Part shown: piece after piece, positions 1-6,956 of the stretch | How positions within the stretch are numbered: position 1 is the stretch's first letter | How the letters are laid out: each line of letters opens with the position of its first letter | From: an uncultured Propionibacteriaceae bacterium | GTDB lineage: Bacteria; Actinomycetota; Actinomycetes; Propionibacteriales; Propionibacteriaceae | Assembly: GCA_936924635.1 (NCBI GenBank) | Contig: CAKZHP010000099.1 | Span: 1-19,089 of the forward strand | Direction: 5' to 3' | DNA: 19,089 nucleotides | The notes under the pieces: model-generated | Told to the model about the DNA's origin: nothing | The model's input: only the letters and a program-made list of their open reading frames with translations | The model's database searches: none | Position numbers and translations under genes: made by a program

Positions 1-2
1 GC

Positions 3-722
3 CTCGTCAAGGACACCGCGGGCCCGAGCGCGCTTGGACGCGGTAGGTTCAGCCGCCGCCTGGTCGAGCGCGCCACCGCGGCGATCGCGCGGCGGGAGGC
101 GTCGCGGCTGGACCGCGCGCGCGTGTACGGGCTGGTGCGTGCGATCGCGCTGCGCGCCGGGGAGCTGCACGCCGCCGCCGGGCACCTCGAGGCCGCCGAG
201 GGCGTCTGGTGGCTGACCCTGGACGAGCTGTTCGAGGGCACCGACCACCGGGAGGCGGTGGGGCAGCGGCGGGCCGACTACGAGGGATTCGCGCGGCTCC
301 CGGCGTACCGGCGTCGCATCTTCGCGGGCGAGCCGTTCGACGTGCACCCGTCTCCCGACGCGCGCCCGCTCGGGGAGGCCGCGCGCGCGGCCACGCCGGG
401 CACCCGCGACACGGAACGCCGTGCCACCGGCGTCTCCGGAGGCACCGCCACCGGGCCCGTACGCGTCGTGCACGACCCGCGCGAGCCCTTCACGCCGGGC
501 GACGTGCTGGTCGCCCGCACCACCGACCCAGGCTGGGTGTTCCTGCTGATGGCGGCCGGCGCCGTTGTCGTGGAGCGCGGCTCGCTGCTCTCGCACACCG
601 CGATCATCGCCCGCGAGCTGGGGGTGCCCGTCGTGGTGGGGGTGCCCGACGCCACGGGCTGGCTGCACGACGGCGACCTGGTGAGCGTCGACGGAGACCG
701 AGGAGCGGTGAGGCTCGCATGA
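3..722 (+). CDS. PEP-synthase-like phosphotransferase, C-terminal part (5' end outside window)
   Basis: The frame is open from the window edge to TGA at 720-722, giving 239 codons of a larger protein. The last ~95 residues form a PEP-utilising mobile (swivelling) domain. It has GDVLVARTTDPGW, then RGSLLSHTAIIARELGVP, which carries the histidine that is phosphorylated in this family, and ends in a DLVSVDGDRGAVRL strand typical of the domain end. In PEP synthases and rifampin phosphotransferases this domain carries phosphate between an ATP-grasp domain and the substrate site. The preceding ~140 residues are Arg/Glu-rich and helical and include WWLTLDELF, matching the FWLTxxE linker of rifampin-phosphotransferase-like proteins. 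The stop overlaps the next start (ATGA), so the two genes are translationally coupled. The substrate cannot be told from this part. A second protein of this class lies at 11008-13752. Confidence 0.85.
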   Translation, partial: LVKDTAGPSALGRGRFSRRLVERATAAIARREASRLDRARVYGLVRAIALRAGELHAAAGHLEAAEGVWWLTLDELFEGTDHREAVGQRRADYEGFARLPAYRRRIFAGEPFDVHPSPDARPLGEAARAATPGTRDTERRATGVSGGTATGPVRVVHDPREPFTPGDVLVARTTDPGWVFLLMAAGAVVVERGSLLSHTAIIARELGVPVVVGVPDATGWLHDGDLVSVDGDRGAVRLA

Positions 723-1774
723 CGACTGTCCACGAGGTGAGGTCGCCGGCCGACGTACGCACGTTCGCGCGGCTGCCGATCCATCGCCATGCGCCCGGCA
801 CGTACAACCCGAACGCCGCCACCGATGCCGCCCTGCTGAAGGGCACGCACGCGCTGAGCCCGCAGCTGTCCGTACGCGGCTGGCTGGCCCGCGACGGCGA
901 GGACGTCGAGGGTCGCATCGGCCTCACCACGCGCCCCGGTGACCCCGTGGGTCGCATCGGATTCTTCGACGGGCCCTGCTACGGGCGTACGGCCCGGTGG
1001 CTGATGGACGTGGCCATGGAGGCGGCGGCCGAGGCGGGATGTACAAGCGTGATCGGCCCCATGGACGCCTCGTTCTGGGTGCGCTACCGCCTCAAGGTGG
1101 CAGGGTTCGACGAGCGCCCGTACCTCACCGAGCCGCTCAACCCGCGCCAGGACCACCTGGTCTGGGAGAGCGCCGGGTTCGAGGAGACCGACCGCTACCG
1201 CTCCGCGATCTACCACCCGGCGCCGCGCGACCTCGACCTGACCCGGTTCGCGGCGAGGCGCACGCGGTTCGAGAAGCAGGGGTACGTGATCGGCCCGCCG
1301 CAGACCTCGTGGGAGGGGCTGGTGGCCGACATGCACCGGCTGATCCACGAGCTGTACGCCGACTTCGCGGGCTTCGAGCAGGTCAGCCTGGCGGTGTTCT
1401 CCGAGCTCTTCGGCCCGCTGCGCCGGATCGCCGACCTCGACCTGGTGACGATGGCCTACAAGGACGGTCGCGCTGAGGGGTTCCTGGTCTGCCTCCCCGA
1501 CTACGGCGTCGGCCTCACCGACCCCAACCCGCTCCGCGGGCTCACCACCCTGGTGCGCACCAAGCTCCGCCCGCAGCGCTACGTGCTCGCGTACATCGGA
1601 GCCCGCCACCCCGGCCTCGGCGCCGCCATCAGCCACCGATTCATGACCCAGATGGCCGAGCGGCAGGCCCCAGTGGTCGGCGCGCTCACGCACGTCGGCA
1701 AGGCGAGCGAGGGGTACGCAGCACAGCACCTGCGCACCCGCAACGAGTACGTGCTGCTGCGCCGCGACCTGTAG
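719..1774 (+). CDS. GNAT-fold protein, YghO-like
   Basis: A 351-residue protein. The ATG at 719 was chosen because it overlaps the upstream stop by 4 bp (ATGA) and because the protein-like sequence begins there; the frame happens to be open further upstream, inside the previous gene. The N-terminal half has a GNAT-like core: a strand containing GRIGFFDG, a helix with WLMDVAMEAAAEAG, then VIGPMDASFWVRYRLKVAGFDE and a WESAGFEETDRYRS segment. From recollection, the GPM...GFD...ERAGF pattern resembles uncharacterised acyltransferase-like proteins such as E. coli YghO. The C-terminal half has a second alpha/beta part with MAYKDGRAEGFLVCLPDYG. No substrate can be assigned. Co-transcription with a PEP-synthase-like enzyme suggests small-molecule modification, which is inference. 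Confidence 0.75.
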   Translation: MTTVHEVRSPADVRTFARLPIHRHAPGTYNPNAATDAALLKGTHALSPQLSVRGWLARDGEDVEGRIGLTTRPGDPVGRIGFFDGPCYGRTARWLMDVAMEAAAEAGCTSVIGPMDASFWVRYRLKVAGFDERPYLTEPLNPRQDHLVWESAGFEETDRYRSAIYHPAPRDLDLTRFAARRTRFEKQGYVIGPPQTSWEGLVADMHRLIHELYADFAGFEQVSLAVFSELFGPLRRIADLDLVTMAYKDGRAEGFLVCLPDYGVGLTDPNPLRGLTTLVRTKLRPQRYVLAYIGARHPGLGAAISHRFMTQMAERQAPVVGALTHVGKASEGYAAQHLRTRNEYVLLRRDL

Positions 1775-1810
1775 GGCCGGCGACCTCCGCATCCGCACGC
1801 AGGCCCGCCC

Positions 1811-1882
1811 CACCGAGATTGCACAGAATCGAAGGGCACTGCCATATGTGGCAGTGCCCTGCGTATCTGTGCAGTTTCGGTG
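1811..1882. repeat. 72-bp near-palindrome between genes
   Basis: A two-fold symmetric element centred at 1846/1847. Inner arms AGGGCACTGCCA (1833-1844) and TGGCAGTGCCCT (1849-1860) are perfect. The symmetry continues outward without gaps to CACCGA (1811-1816) and TCGGTG (1877-1882), with three mismatches and two G-T pairs in each 35-base arm. There is no T-run. It lies 37 bp after the stop of the upstream gene and 23 bp before the chosen start of the phosphoesterase. It could be a terminator, a dimeric-regulator site or a small palindromic insertion. Confidence 0.8.
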
Positions 1883-1905
1883 AGGCCGTTCGTAGGGTGG
1901 GTCTT

Positions 1906-2667
1906 GTGGAGCGAGTGGCAGTGGTGTCCGACGTGCACGGCAATCTCACGGCGTACGAGGCTGTGCTGGCCGACATCGAGCAGCGCGGCATCACGCGGGT
2001 CATCAACCTCGGCGACGTGGTCGGCAAGGGGCCGCGCGGCGCGGAGTGCATCGCGCTCACGCAGCAGCGCTGCGAGGTCACCGTGCGCGGCAACTGGGAC
2101 GAGAACCTCGGCGTCGACCAGGAAGTCAGCCCCAGCAAGCTGTGGTGGCGCGACCGGCTCAGCGAGGACGACCGGCGGTGGCTGCGTGAGCTGCCGTTCC
2201 ACCACGACATCGTGCTGAGCGGGCGACGGGTACGCATGTTCCACGCCTCGGCGGAGGGCGTCTTCACGCGGGTGCGTCCCCAGCACACCGAGGACGAGTT
2301 CCGCGGCATGTTCGCCGCCACCGAGGCCACGGGTGACGGGCCGCTGCCGACGGTGGCGGTGTACGGGGACGTGCACCAGGCCTACGTCTCGGTGCGCTTC
2401 GGCCTCACGCTCGTCAACGTGGGCAGCGTCGGCAACGCGCTCGACGAGCCCCAAGCCGCGTACGTGATCCTCGAGGGAGTGCCGGGCGACGACGTGACCT
2501 GGCCGTTCGGCATCCAGGTGGTGCGGCTGGCGTACGACCTCGAGCGGGAGCTGCGCGAGGCGGCAGCGCTGGGCAACCCGCTGCAGGAGGCGTACGCGAT
2601 GGAGCTGCGCCACGCGATCTTCCGCAAGACCGCCGCGAGGCAGGGGCTGATCGCGCCCCTGCACTGA
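1906..2667 (+). CDS. Metallophosphoesterase (calcineurin-like superfamily)
   Basis: A 253-residue protein, if GTG 1906 is the start. That start has an AGGGTGG purine-rich site 5-6 bases upstream and begins directly with the first catalytic strand. A TTG at 1819 is in frame but lies inside the palindrome 1811-1882, so it is unlikely. Metal-binding motifs are in order: SDVHGN (Asp9, His11), LGDVVGKGP (Asp37), GNWDEN (Asn63), a FHAS histidine and YGDVHQ (GxxH). This is the full dinuclear metal set of the single-domain YfcE/Metallophos_2 type. The substrate is unknown, perhaps a phosphodiester or cyclic nucleotide. The C-terminal ~40 residues form an amphipathic helix rich in Arg and Glu. A short inverted repeat CAGGGGC...GCCCCTG at 2641-2661 overlaps the last codons. 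Confidence 0.85.
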   Translation: MERVAVVSDVHGNLTAYEAVLADIEQRGITRVINLGDVVGKGPRGAECIALTQQRCEVTVRGNWDENLGVDQEVSPSKLWWRDRLSEDDRRWLRELPFHHDIVLSGRRVRMFHASAEGVFTRVRPQHTEDEFRGMFAATEATGDGPLPTVAVYGDVHQAYVSVRFGLTLVNVGSVGNALDEPQAAYVILEGVPGDDVTWPFGIQVVRLAYDLERELREAAALGNPLQEAYAMELRHAIFRKTAARQGLIAPLH

Positions 2668-2694
2668 GGCTGCAGACGGACCTCGATCTCTGGG

Positions 2695-2719
2695 TGCCCC
2701 GGGCCGCCCGCTCGGGGCA
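2695..2719 (+). terminator. Hairpin after metallophosphoesterase gene
   Basis: TGCCCCG (2695-2701) pairs perfectly with CGGGGCA (2713-2719) across an 11-base loop, 28 bp past the stop. No T-run follows, as is common in high-GC actinobacteria. Confidence 0.45.
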
Positions 2720-2777
2720 TGACTGGCTCCCGAGCAGGGGTGGCCCAGTCTCTCGCCCCGCCGCTCCCCCGCCCCGG

Positions 2778-2783
2778 TAGACT
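2778..2783 (+). promoter_or_regulatory. Putative -10 element (TAGACT) for nfeD-flotillin
   Basis: TAGACT fits the actinobacterial TAnnnT pattern and lies 22 bp before the NfeD start, between the upstream hairpin and the GGAGGAG ribosome site. No convincing -35 is seen. Confidence 0.4.
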
Positions 2784-2805
2784 CCGCCGAACGGGAGGAG
2801 ATCGG

Positions 2806-3303
2806 ATGGCGGTGTTTCTCATCATCGGCGGCGTCGGCATCGCGCTGCTCCTGATCTCCCTGCTGGTCGGTGAGCACGTCGACGGTGTCGTCGACAGCCT
2901 GGGCGGCGGCGACTGGTTCTCCGGGTCCTCGCTCGCCGCGTTCATCGGCGCCTTCGGCTTCGGCGGCGCCATCGTCTTGGACCAGACCGGCACCATGCTC
3001 TGGGCCGTGCTCGGCGGCCTCGTCATCGGCGCTCTGGTGGGCGCAATGATCGGCTACCTGTTCCTCCGCCTCCGGCGCTCGCAGGAGGGTGGGGCACCCA
3101 CCACGAGCGACCTGGTCGAACGGTCGGGCGTGGTGATCACCGACATCCCCGCCGACGGCATGGGCGAGATCCGGATCCTGCAGGCCGGGCACATGACCAA
3201 GCTGTACGCCCGCGCGCCCGAGCCGCTGCGCGCCGGAACCAGAGTCACTGTCACCGACGTCATCTCTGCGACATCGGTGAAGGTCATCCCGACCTACAGC
3301 TGA
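2806..3303 (+). CDS. NfeD-like membrane protein with OB-fold domain
   Basis: A 165-residue protein. ATG 2806 follows a strong GGAGGAG (2794-2800) at a good distance; the longer frame upstream contains non-protein-like sequence. Residues 3-21 form one hydrophobic segment and residues ~44-86 form two more, with GAFGFGGAIVL and WAVLGGLVIGALVGAMIGYLFL. After a charged stop (RLRRSQEGG), residues ~97-165 form a small beta domain (GVVITDIPADGMGEIRI ... GTRVTVTDVISATSVKV), the NfeD C-terminal OB fold. NfeD proteins are usually encoded beside an SPFH/flotillin gene and act with it at the membrane. Here the flotillin gene starts 24 bp downstream, so an operon is very likely. It has no serine-protease (ClpP-like) domain, so it is the short NfeD class. 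Confidence 0.85.
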   Translation: MAVFLIIGGVGIALLLISLLVGEHVDGVVDSLGGGDWFSGSSLAAFIGAFGFGGAIVLDQTGTMLWAVLGGLVIGALVGAMIGYLFLRLRRSQEGGAPTTSDLVERSGVVITDIPADGMGEIRILQAGHMTKLYARAPEPLRAGTRVTVTDVISATSVKVIPTYS

Positions 3304-3327
3304 ACCCGTCCTCGACAAGGAGCATCC

Positions 3328-4851
3328 GTGGACCTGCCCGTACTCGCGATCGCCGTCATCGGCATCGTCGCCCTGCTCGCTCTGGTGGCGTTGATCGTCG
3401 TCACGCGCTACAAGGTCGCCGGCCCCAACGAGGCGTTCATCATCACCGGCTCCAAGGGCAAGGAGGTACGCGACACCTCCGGCGGCCTCTCGCACGACCT
3501 GTCCGGCCAGAAGGTGGTCATGGGTGGCCGGGTCTTCGTGATGCCGTTCATCCAGCGGCTGCACGTGCTCGACCTGTCGAGCCGCCGCATCCCGATCCAG
3601 ATCCGGGGCGCCGTCTCCGGCCAGGGCGTGAAGCTGAACCTCGACGGCGTCGCGATCGTCAAGGTCGGCGGCAACGAGGACCAGATCCGCGCCGCTGCCC
3701 AGCGCTTCCTGACCCAGCAGGAGGAGATCGAGCCCTTCACGCAGGAGGTGCTCGCCGGTGCGCTCCGCTCGATCGTCGGCTCGATGTCGGTGGAGCAGAT
3801 CATCCGTGACCGGGCAGCGTTCGCGCAGCGGGTCGCGGAGGAGTCCGAGGCGTCGTTGACGGGCCAGGGCCTGAACCTCGACACCTTCCAGATCCAGGAC
3901 ATCACCGACGACGGGTCGTACCTTGCTGATCTCGGCCGCCCCGAGTCGGCGCGTGTGCAGCAGCTCGCCGCGGTCGCCGAGGCCGCGTCGCGCCAGGCCT
4001 CGGAGCAGGCCCGACTCGCCGCCGAGCAGCAGGTCGCCATCGCTCACCGCGAGCTGATGCTGAAGCAGTCGGAGATCAAGGCCGAGACCGATGCCGCCGC
4101 CGCCCAGGCCGCCGCCTCCGGCCCGCTGTCGCAGGCCGACCGTGACCAGGCGATCCTCACCGAGCAGGAGAAGGTGGCCGTGCGCCAGGCGGCCCTGAAG
4201 GACCGCCAGCTCGACACCGAGGTCCGCAAGCCCGCCGACGCCGAGCGCTACCGCGTGGAGACCGAGGCCGCCGCCTCGCGCCAGAAGGCGATCCTCACCG
4301 CCGAGGCCAACAAGGCCGCCGCCATCGCGGCCGCCGAGGCCGAGGCCGAGAAGTCCCGCCTCACCGGTGAGGGAGACAAGTCCCGCCGCGCCGCGCTCGC
4401 TGAGGCGGTCGCCATCGAGGGTGCGCGTGCTGGTGAGGCGGAGAAGGCCCGGCGAGTGGCCGAGGCCGACGCCCTACGCGCCGAGGGCGAGGCCCAGGCC
4501 GCCGCCATCCTCGCCAAGGGTGAGGCCGAGGCCGAGGCCATGCGCAAGAAGGCGGCCGCGTACGCGCAGTACAACAACGCCGCCGTGCTGGAGATGCTCA
4601 TCGGCGTGCTGCCCGACATCGCCAAGGAGGTGGCCGCGCCGATGGGCAACATCGACAAGCTCACGGTCATCTCCGCCGACGGCGCCAACGAGCTGCCCAA
4701 GCAGGTCGGCAGCAACGTGGTTCAGGTGCTGGAGATGCTCAAGAACACCACCGGCGTCGACCTGCAGGCGCTCGCCCAGCGCTACACGGCCAGCGAGGAG
4801 ATCCCGCCGGCGCCCAGCGCGCCGACGGGCGGTGCTCAGCCCCAGGCGTGA
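3328..4851 (+). CDS. floT: Flotillin-like SPFH/band 7 protein
   Basis: A 507-residue protein, close to the ~509 of Bacillus FloT. It starts at GTG 3328 with AAGGAG at 3317-3322. Residues 4-26 are a membrane segment (VLAIAVIGIVALLALVALIVV). The SPFH domain follows at ~27-210, with VAGPNEAFIITG, LDLSSRRIPIQIRGAVS, VEQIIRDRAAFAQRV and LNLDTFQIQDITDDGSYLADLGRPE. Residues ~215-410 are an Ala/Glu-rich coiled coil with EAEAEK-type repeats. The C-terminal region includes MLIGVLPDIAKEVAAPMGNI. Flotillins scaffold membrane microdomains as oligomers, and the adjacent NfeD is the usual partner. The 3' part of this gene (about 4474-4800) is copied at 5757-6046. The symbol is by family resemblance. Confidence 0.92.
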   Translation: MDLPVLAIAVIGIVALLALVALIVVTRYKVAGPNEAFIITGSKGKEVRDTSGGLSHDLSGQKVVMGGRVFVMPFIQRLHVLDLSSRRIPIQIRGAVSGQGVKLNLDGVAIVKVGGNEDQIRAAAQRFLTQQEEIEPFTQEVLAGALRSIVGSMSVEQIIRDRAAFAQRVAEESEASLTGQGLNLDTFQIQDITDDGSYLADLGRPESARVQQLAAVAEAASRQASEQARLAAEQQVAIAHRELMLKQSEIKAETDAAAAQAAASGPLSQADRDQAILTEQEKVAVRQAALKDRQLDTEVRKPADAERYRVETEAAASRQKAILTAEANKAAAIAAAEAEAEKSRLTGEGDKSRRAALAEAVAIEGARAGEAEKARRVAEADALRAEGEAQAAAILAKGEAEAEAMRKKAAAYAQYNNAAVLEMLIGVLPDIAKEVAAPMGNIDKLTVISADGANELPKQVGSNVVQVLEMLKNTTGVDLQALAQRYTASEEIPPAPSAPTGGAQPQA

Positions 4852-4885
4852 CCGTGCTCAGCAGCACCTCTGACGGGGTGGCCTG

Positions 4886-5030
4886 GTGACCAGTGGTCAC
4901 GGGCTCCCCTTCGGAGGTGCTGCCGTCGGCGGCACCACCACGCTGTTCGACCGCGTGATCGTGGACCGCCGAAGTGGCACATGAGTCACCGCTCGGGAGG
5001 CTTCGAGACGGTGCTCCAGATGGCTCCGCT
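4886..5030 (+). pseudogene. Fused remnant of the two small paralogous genes found intact at 6953-7860
   Basis: From GTG 4886 the reading MTSGHGLPFGGAAVGGTTTL then FDRVIVDR matches the first 28 codons of the intact gene at 6953 (MTNGVGLPSGGAGVGGTTTL then FDRVIVDR), with high DNA identity. At about 4970 homology jumps to the second paralogue. Bases 4971-5030 match 7506-7565 (GGFETVLQMAPL against GGFETVLRIAPE), but the joined frame stops at TGA 4982-4984. Relative to the intact pair, roughly 470 bp are missing between the two halves. The remnant starts 35 bp after the flotillin stop. The first 15 bases (4886-4900) are also a perfect odd palindrome, GTGACCA-G-TGGTCAC, possibly by chance. No product is expected beyond a 32-residue peptide. 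Confidence 0.8.
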
Positions 5031-5087
5031 AGCCCCTGTCCTGTTGCGGGTGGTGAGGCGGTCAGGTGACCCTGCGGGGGCGGCGGG

Positions 5088-5534
5088 TCAGCAGCCGACG
5101 CGGACGGCGACGTCGATCGAGCCGGGACGCTCGTTCACGACGAGCGTGGCCTGGCGCCGGTCGGTGGCCACGACCCGCGACTGGCCCTGCACCACCTCCG
5201 CCTTGACCTGGGCGAAGCCGTGGGCCGCCGCCGAGGCGGCGACGACGCCCACGAGCTGATCGGGGTCGTGCTGCTGCGGCTCGCCCAACCAGAGTCCCAC
5301 CGCGTACCCCGCCTGATAGACACACCGGTCACCGTCCGACGCGCGGCGCTCGGCCACCGGCTCCCAGCGCACCCCGGGGACAGCCGCGTCGATGGCGCGC
5401 TTGACGTCGGCGACCACGGGCCCGTACGTGCTCTCAGCCTCCTGCTGGGGGATTGTCGGGAGGTCCGACCTGGCCGTGCAGGCCGCGAGCAGCACGCCCG
5501 CCGCCGCGAGCACTGCCCACCCGCCGGCCCTCAC
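5088..5534 (-). CDS. Putative lipoprotein
   Basis: A 148-residue protein read from GTG at 5534. This start places a short signal peptide (MRAGGWAVLAAAGVLLAAC) at the N-terminus, with lipobox L16-A17-A18-C19; the frame is open upstream to 5699. It also overlaps the stop of an upstream open frame by GTGA. The mature part begins CTARSDLP and contains EAESTYGPVVADVKRAIDAAVPG, then RCVYQAGYAVGLWLG, and ends in two strands (ATLVVNERPGSIDVAVRVGC). There are three cysteines counting the lipid-bearing one. I do not recognise a named family; it resembles small actinobacterial lipoproteins of unknown role. It is transcribed towards the remnant at 4886-5030. Confidence 0.7.
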   Translation of the reverse strand: MRAGGWAVLAAAGVLLAACTARSDLPTIPQQEAESTYGPVVADVKRAIDAAVPGVRWEPVAERRASDGDRCVYQAGYAVGLWLGEPQQHDPDQLVGVVAASAAAHGFAQVKAEVVQGQSRVVATDRRQATLVVNERPGSIDVAVRVGC

Positions 5535-5699
5535 GCCGTCTCCGGCACGTCGACCGGCAGCCTCAGCTCGTTGCGCAACCGGACCAGCTTTGCGGTCCCT
5601 CGGGTCGTCCACAGCTCGCGGAACCTGGGCGCGGTGAGAGGCCCGAACTCGCCACAGCAGACCGACAGTGCGCTGCGCGGCCGGTGGGGACTCGCTCAC
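5531..5699 (-). pseudogene. Small gene upstream of the lipoprotein, apparently frame-damaged
   Basis: On the minus strand, the frame ending in TGA at 5533-5531 reads convincingly as protein: GEFGPLTAPRFRELWTTRGT, then AKLVRLRNELRLPVDVPETA. Its third codon positions are almost all G or C. It has no ATG or GTG start after the preceding in-frame stop at 5698-5696. A plausible start exists only in another frame, GTG 5699 (MSESPPAAQRTVGLL), preceded by AGGA and a TAGGAT -10-like hexamer at 5712-5707. Joining the two would need one frame change near 5655. The stop overlaps the lipoprotein start (GTGA), as expected for a coupled pair. Either it is frameshifted, or it begins at a rare CTG codon. Function is not recognised. 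Confidence 0.5.
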
Positions 5700-5722
5700 C
5701 GGAGCATCCTAGATCGAGCGCA

Positions 5723-5741
5723 CCCTCGTGGGTGACGAGGG
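5723..5741. repeat. Short perfect hairpin at the island junction
   Basis: CCCTCGT (5723-5729) and ACGAGGG (5735-5741) pair around a 5-base loop. It sits between the minus-strand TAGGAT element and the start of the duplicated flotillin segment. It may be a terminator for either strand. Confidence 0.4.
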
Positions 5742-5756
5742 GGCCGACCCGGCACG

Positions 5757-6046
5757 TACGCGCCGAGGGCCAGGCCGAGGCCGTACGCAAGAAGGCAGCT
5801 GCTTACGCGCAGTGCAACAACGCGGCCGTGCTGGAGATGCTGATCGGCGTGCTGCCCGACATCGCCAAGGAGGTGGCCGCGCCGATGGGCAACATCGACA
5901 AGCTCACGGTCATCTCCGCCGACGGCGCCAACGAGCTGCCCAAGCAGGTCGGCAGCAACGTGGTTCAGGTGCTGGAGATGCTCAAGAACACCACCGGCGT
6001 CGACCCGCAGGCGCTCGCCCAGCGCTACACAGGCAGCGAGGAGATC
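5757..6046 (+). pseudogene. Duplicated 3' fragment of the flotillin gene
   Basis: The segment encodes RAEGQAEAVRKKAAAYAQCN and continues to QALAQRYTGSEEI. It matches the flotillin C-terminus with an internal deletion in the EA-repeat part. Bases 5843-6005 are identical to 4600-4762 over all 163 positions, while the flanks differ at several sites, for example GCAGCTGCT for GCGGCCGCG. The frame stays open to TGA 6152-6154 but adds an unrelated tail, and there is no SPFH domain, membrane segment or ribosome site. It is therefore a fragment and not a second flotillin. It marks the left part of the second copy of a flotillin plus small-gene arrangement. Confidence 0.9.
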
Positions 6047-6167
6047 GCGACCGAGGCTGGCGGCGGCGCTCTCAACGGACGCTCCGTGGCGATCCCCGAC
6101 GAGCGACATGGGGCACCCCGGCGACAGAGGCAGCCAGCGGCGACGAACGATTGAGGAGGCCTAGGTC

Positions 6168-6196
6168 TTGACGTGCTCGAAACTTTGACGCAAACT
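6168..6196 (+). promoter_or_regulatory. Putative promoter of the secreted-protein cassette
   Basis: TTGACG (6168-6173), a 17-bp spacer and CAAACT (6191-6196) form a sigma-70-like pair. Transcription would start near 6203. A strong AAGGAGG (6212-6218) follows, four bases before GTG 6223. It is the best-formed -35 I saw in the window. Confidence 0.5.
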
Positions 6197-6222
6197 CGGG
6201 AGCATCCACCCAAGGAGGCATC

Positions 6223-6956
6223 GTGACCATTCTTCATCGTGCGGCCTTTTTTGTGGCCGTCATTGCGTTGTTGGCCAATGGCCCAGGGGCCGTCGCCGCC
6301 CCCCCAAGTCCCCCGAAGGCGTATGGTTCGCTGTGACTACTGGCCAGACATATGGACAGGCACTCAAGGAGATCGCGTCAGCCGGAGAAGAAAGATCCGC
6401 ATCAGCCCGGCAGTTGCTATCGTCCTGGGATGCCACCGACTCACGTTTGAGGTCGAAATCAGTGGAGACACAAGCGTCCGTCGCATCAGCGAGCGTCTCA
6501 CTTGGCGATCCCAACTCATGGAGAGTGAGCGGCTTCTCCCCTAATGACGGGAGTTACTGGACGAGTATGATTCTCGTGATCGATGGCGTCTACTTCAGCG
6601 CGTCCGGGTGTTCGGTCACCGATCACATGCAGATTACAACAACGGTCAATCCTGGTGTTACTGCATCCCGCATCAATACGAACATTCTCTACTTCCCTAA
6701 TAATGGCGGACTGACCACGCGACGGTGGTATCTGTACGCAATCTGCCGCGGGGGCACATGCGGCAATGTACAAGCAATTGATAACCGCATGACTTTCGAG
6801 CGCTCCATTACACATTGGGACAGGTCGGGTGGCGCACCACTGACAATAGCCCTCGGCGTGCAAGTAAACACGCGTTACAACACAGTTACCGATGGCTCCA
6901 AGACAGCCGATTGCTACGGGAGGTCCGGCGGCGACCGAAGGTGCTTCTACCGATGA
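6223..6956 (+). CDS. Secreted protein of unknown function, split by a -1 frame change at a C7 run
   Basis: GTG 6223, with AAGGAGG upstream, begins a clear signal peptide: MTILHR, a hydrophobic core AAFFVAVIALL, then AVA/A as cleavage site near residue 25. This frame hits TGA at 6334-6336. The mature protein continues in the -1 frame, which enters at the run of seven C (6299-6305) as APPKSPEGVWFAVTTGQTYG and ends at 6956. One extra C, or -1 slippage, gives a 244-residue protein; otherwise the body (207 residues) could restart at GTG 6333, which overlaps the stop as GTGA but would lack export. The body has a helical part (LKEIASAGEERSASARQLL) followed by a beta-rich part. It has five cysteines, at 130, 175, 180, 231 and 241 in the joined numbering. 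GC is near 50%, far below the neighbours, so it was probably acquired. No family recognised. Confidence 0.7.
6299..6306 (+). other. C7 run with slippery-heptamer layout
   Basis: In the signal-peptide frame the codons are GCC CCC CCA AGT. C-CCC-CCA fits the X-XXY-YYZ layout of -1 slippage sites, and slipping one base back leads directly into the frame of the mature protein (AAG TCC CCC GAA). A C-tract of this length can also change length by replication slippage or be a sequencing error. Confidence 0.6.

Noticed and set aside
1819..1905. N-terminal extension of the phosphoesterase from TTG 1819
   Set aside because: The extension is encoded by the 72-bp palindrome, has no ribosome site, and precedes the natural first strand of the fold.
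1579..4047. 822-residue open frame on the minus strand
   Set aside because: It is antisense to the phosphoesterase, NfeD and flotillin genes, which have family motifs. Its own sequence is compositionally biased (Asp/Arg/Gly/Leu) with no domain. Long antisense frames are expected at this GC content.
5453..6154. Long plus-strand frame ending in flotillin-like sequence, as a possible second flotillin
   Set aside because: The first part is antisense to the lipoprotein and small gene. Only the flotillin C-terminus is present, without an SPFH domain, membrane segment or ribosome site.
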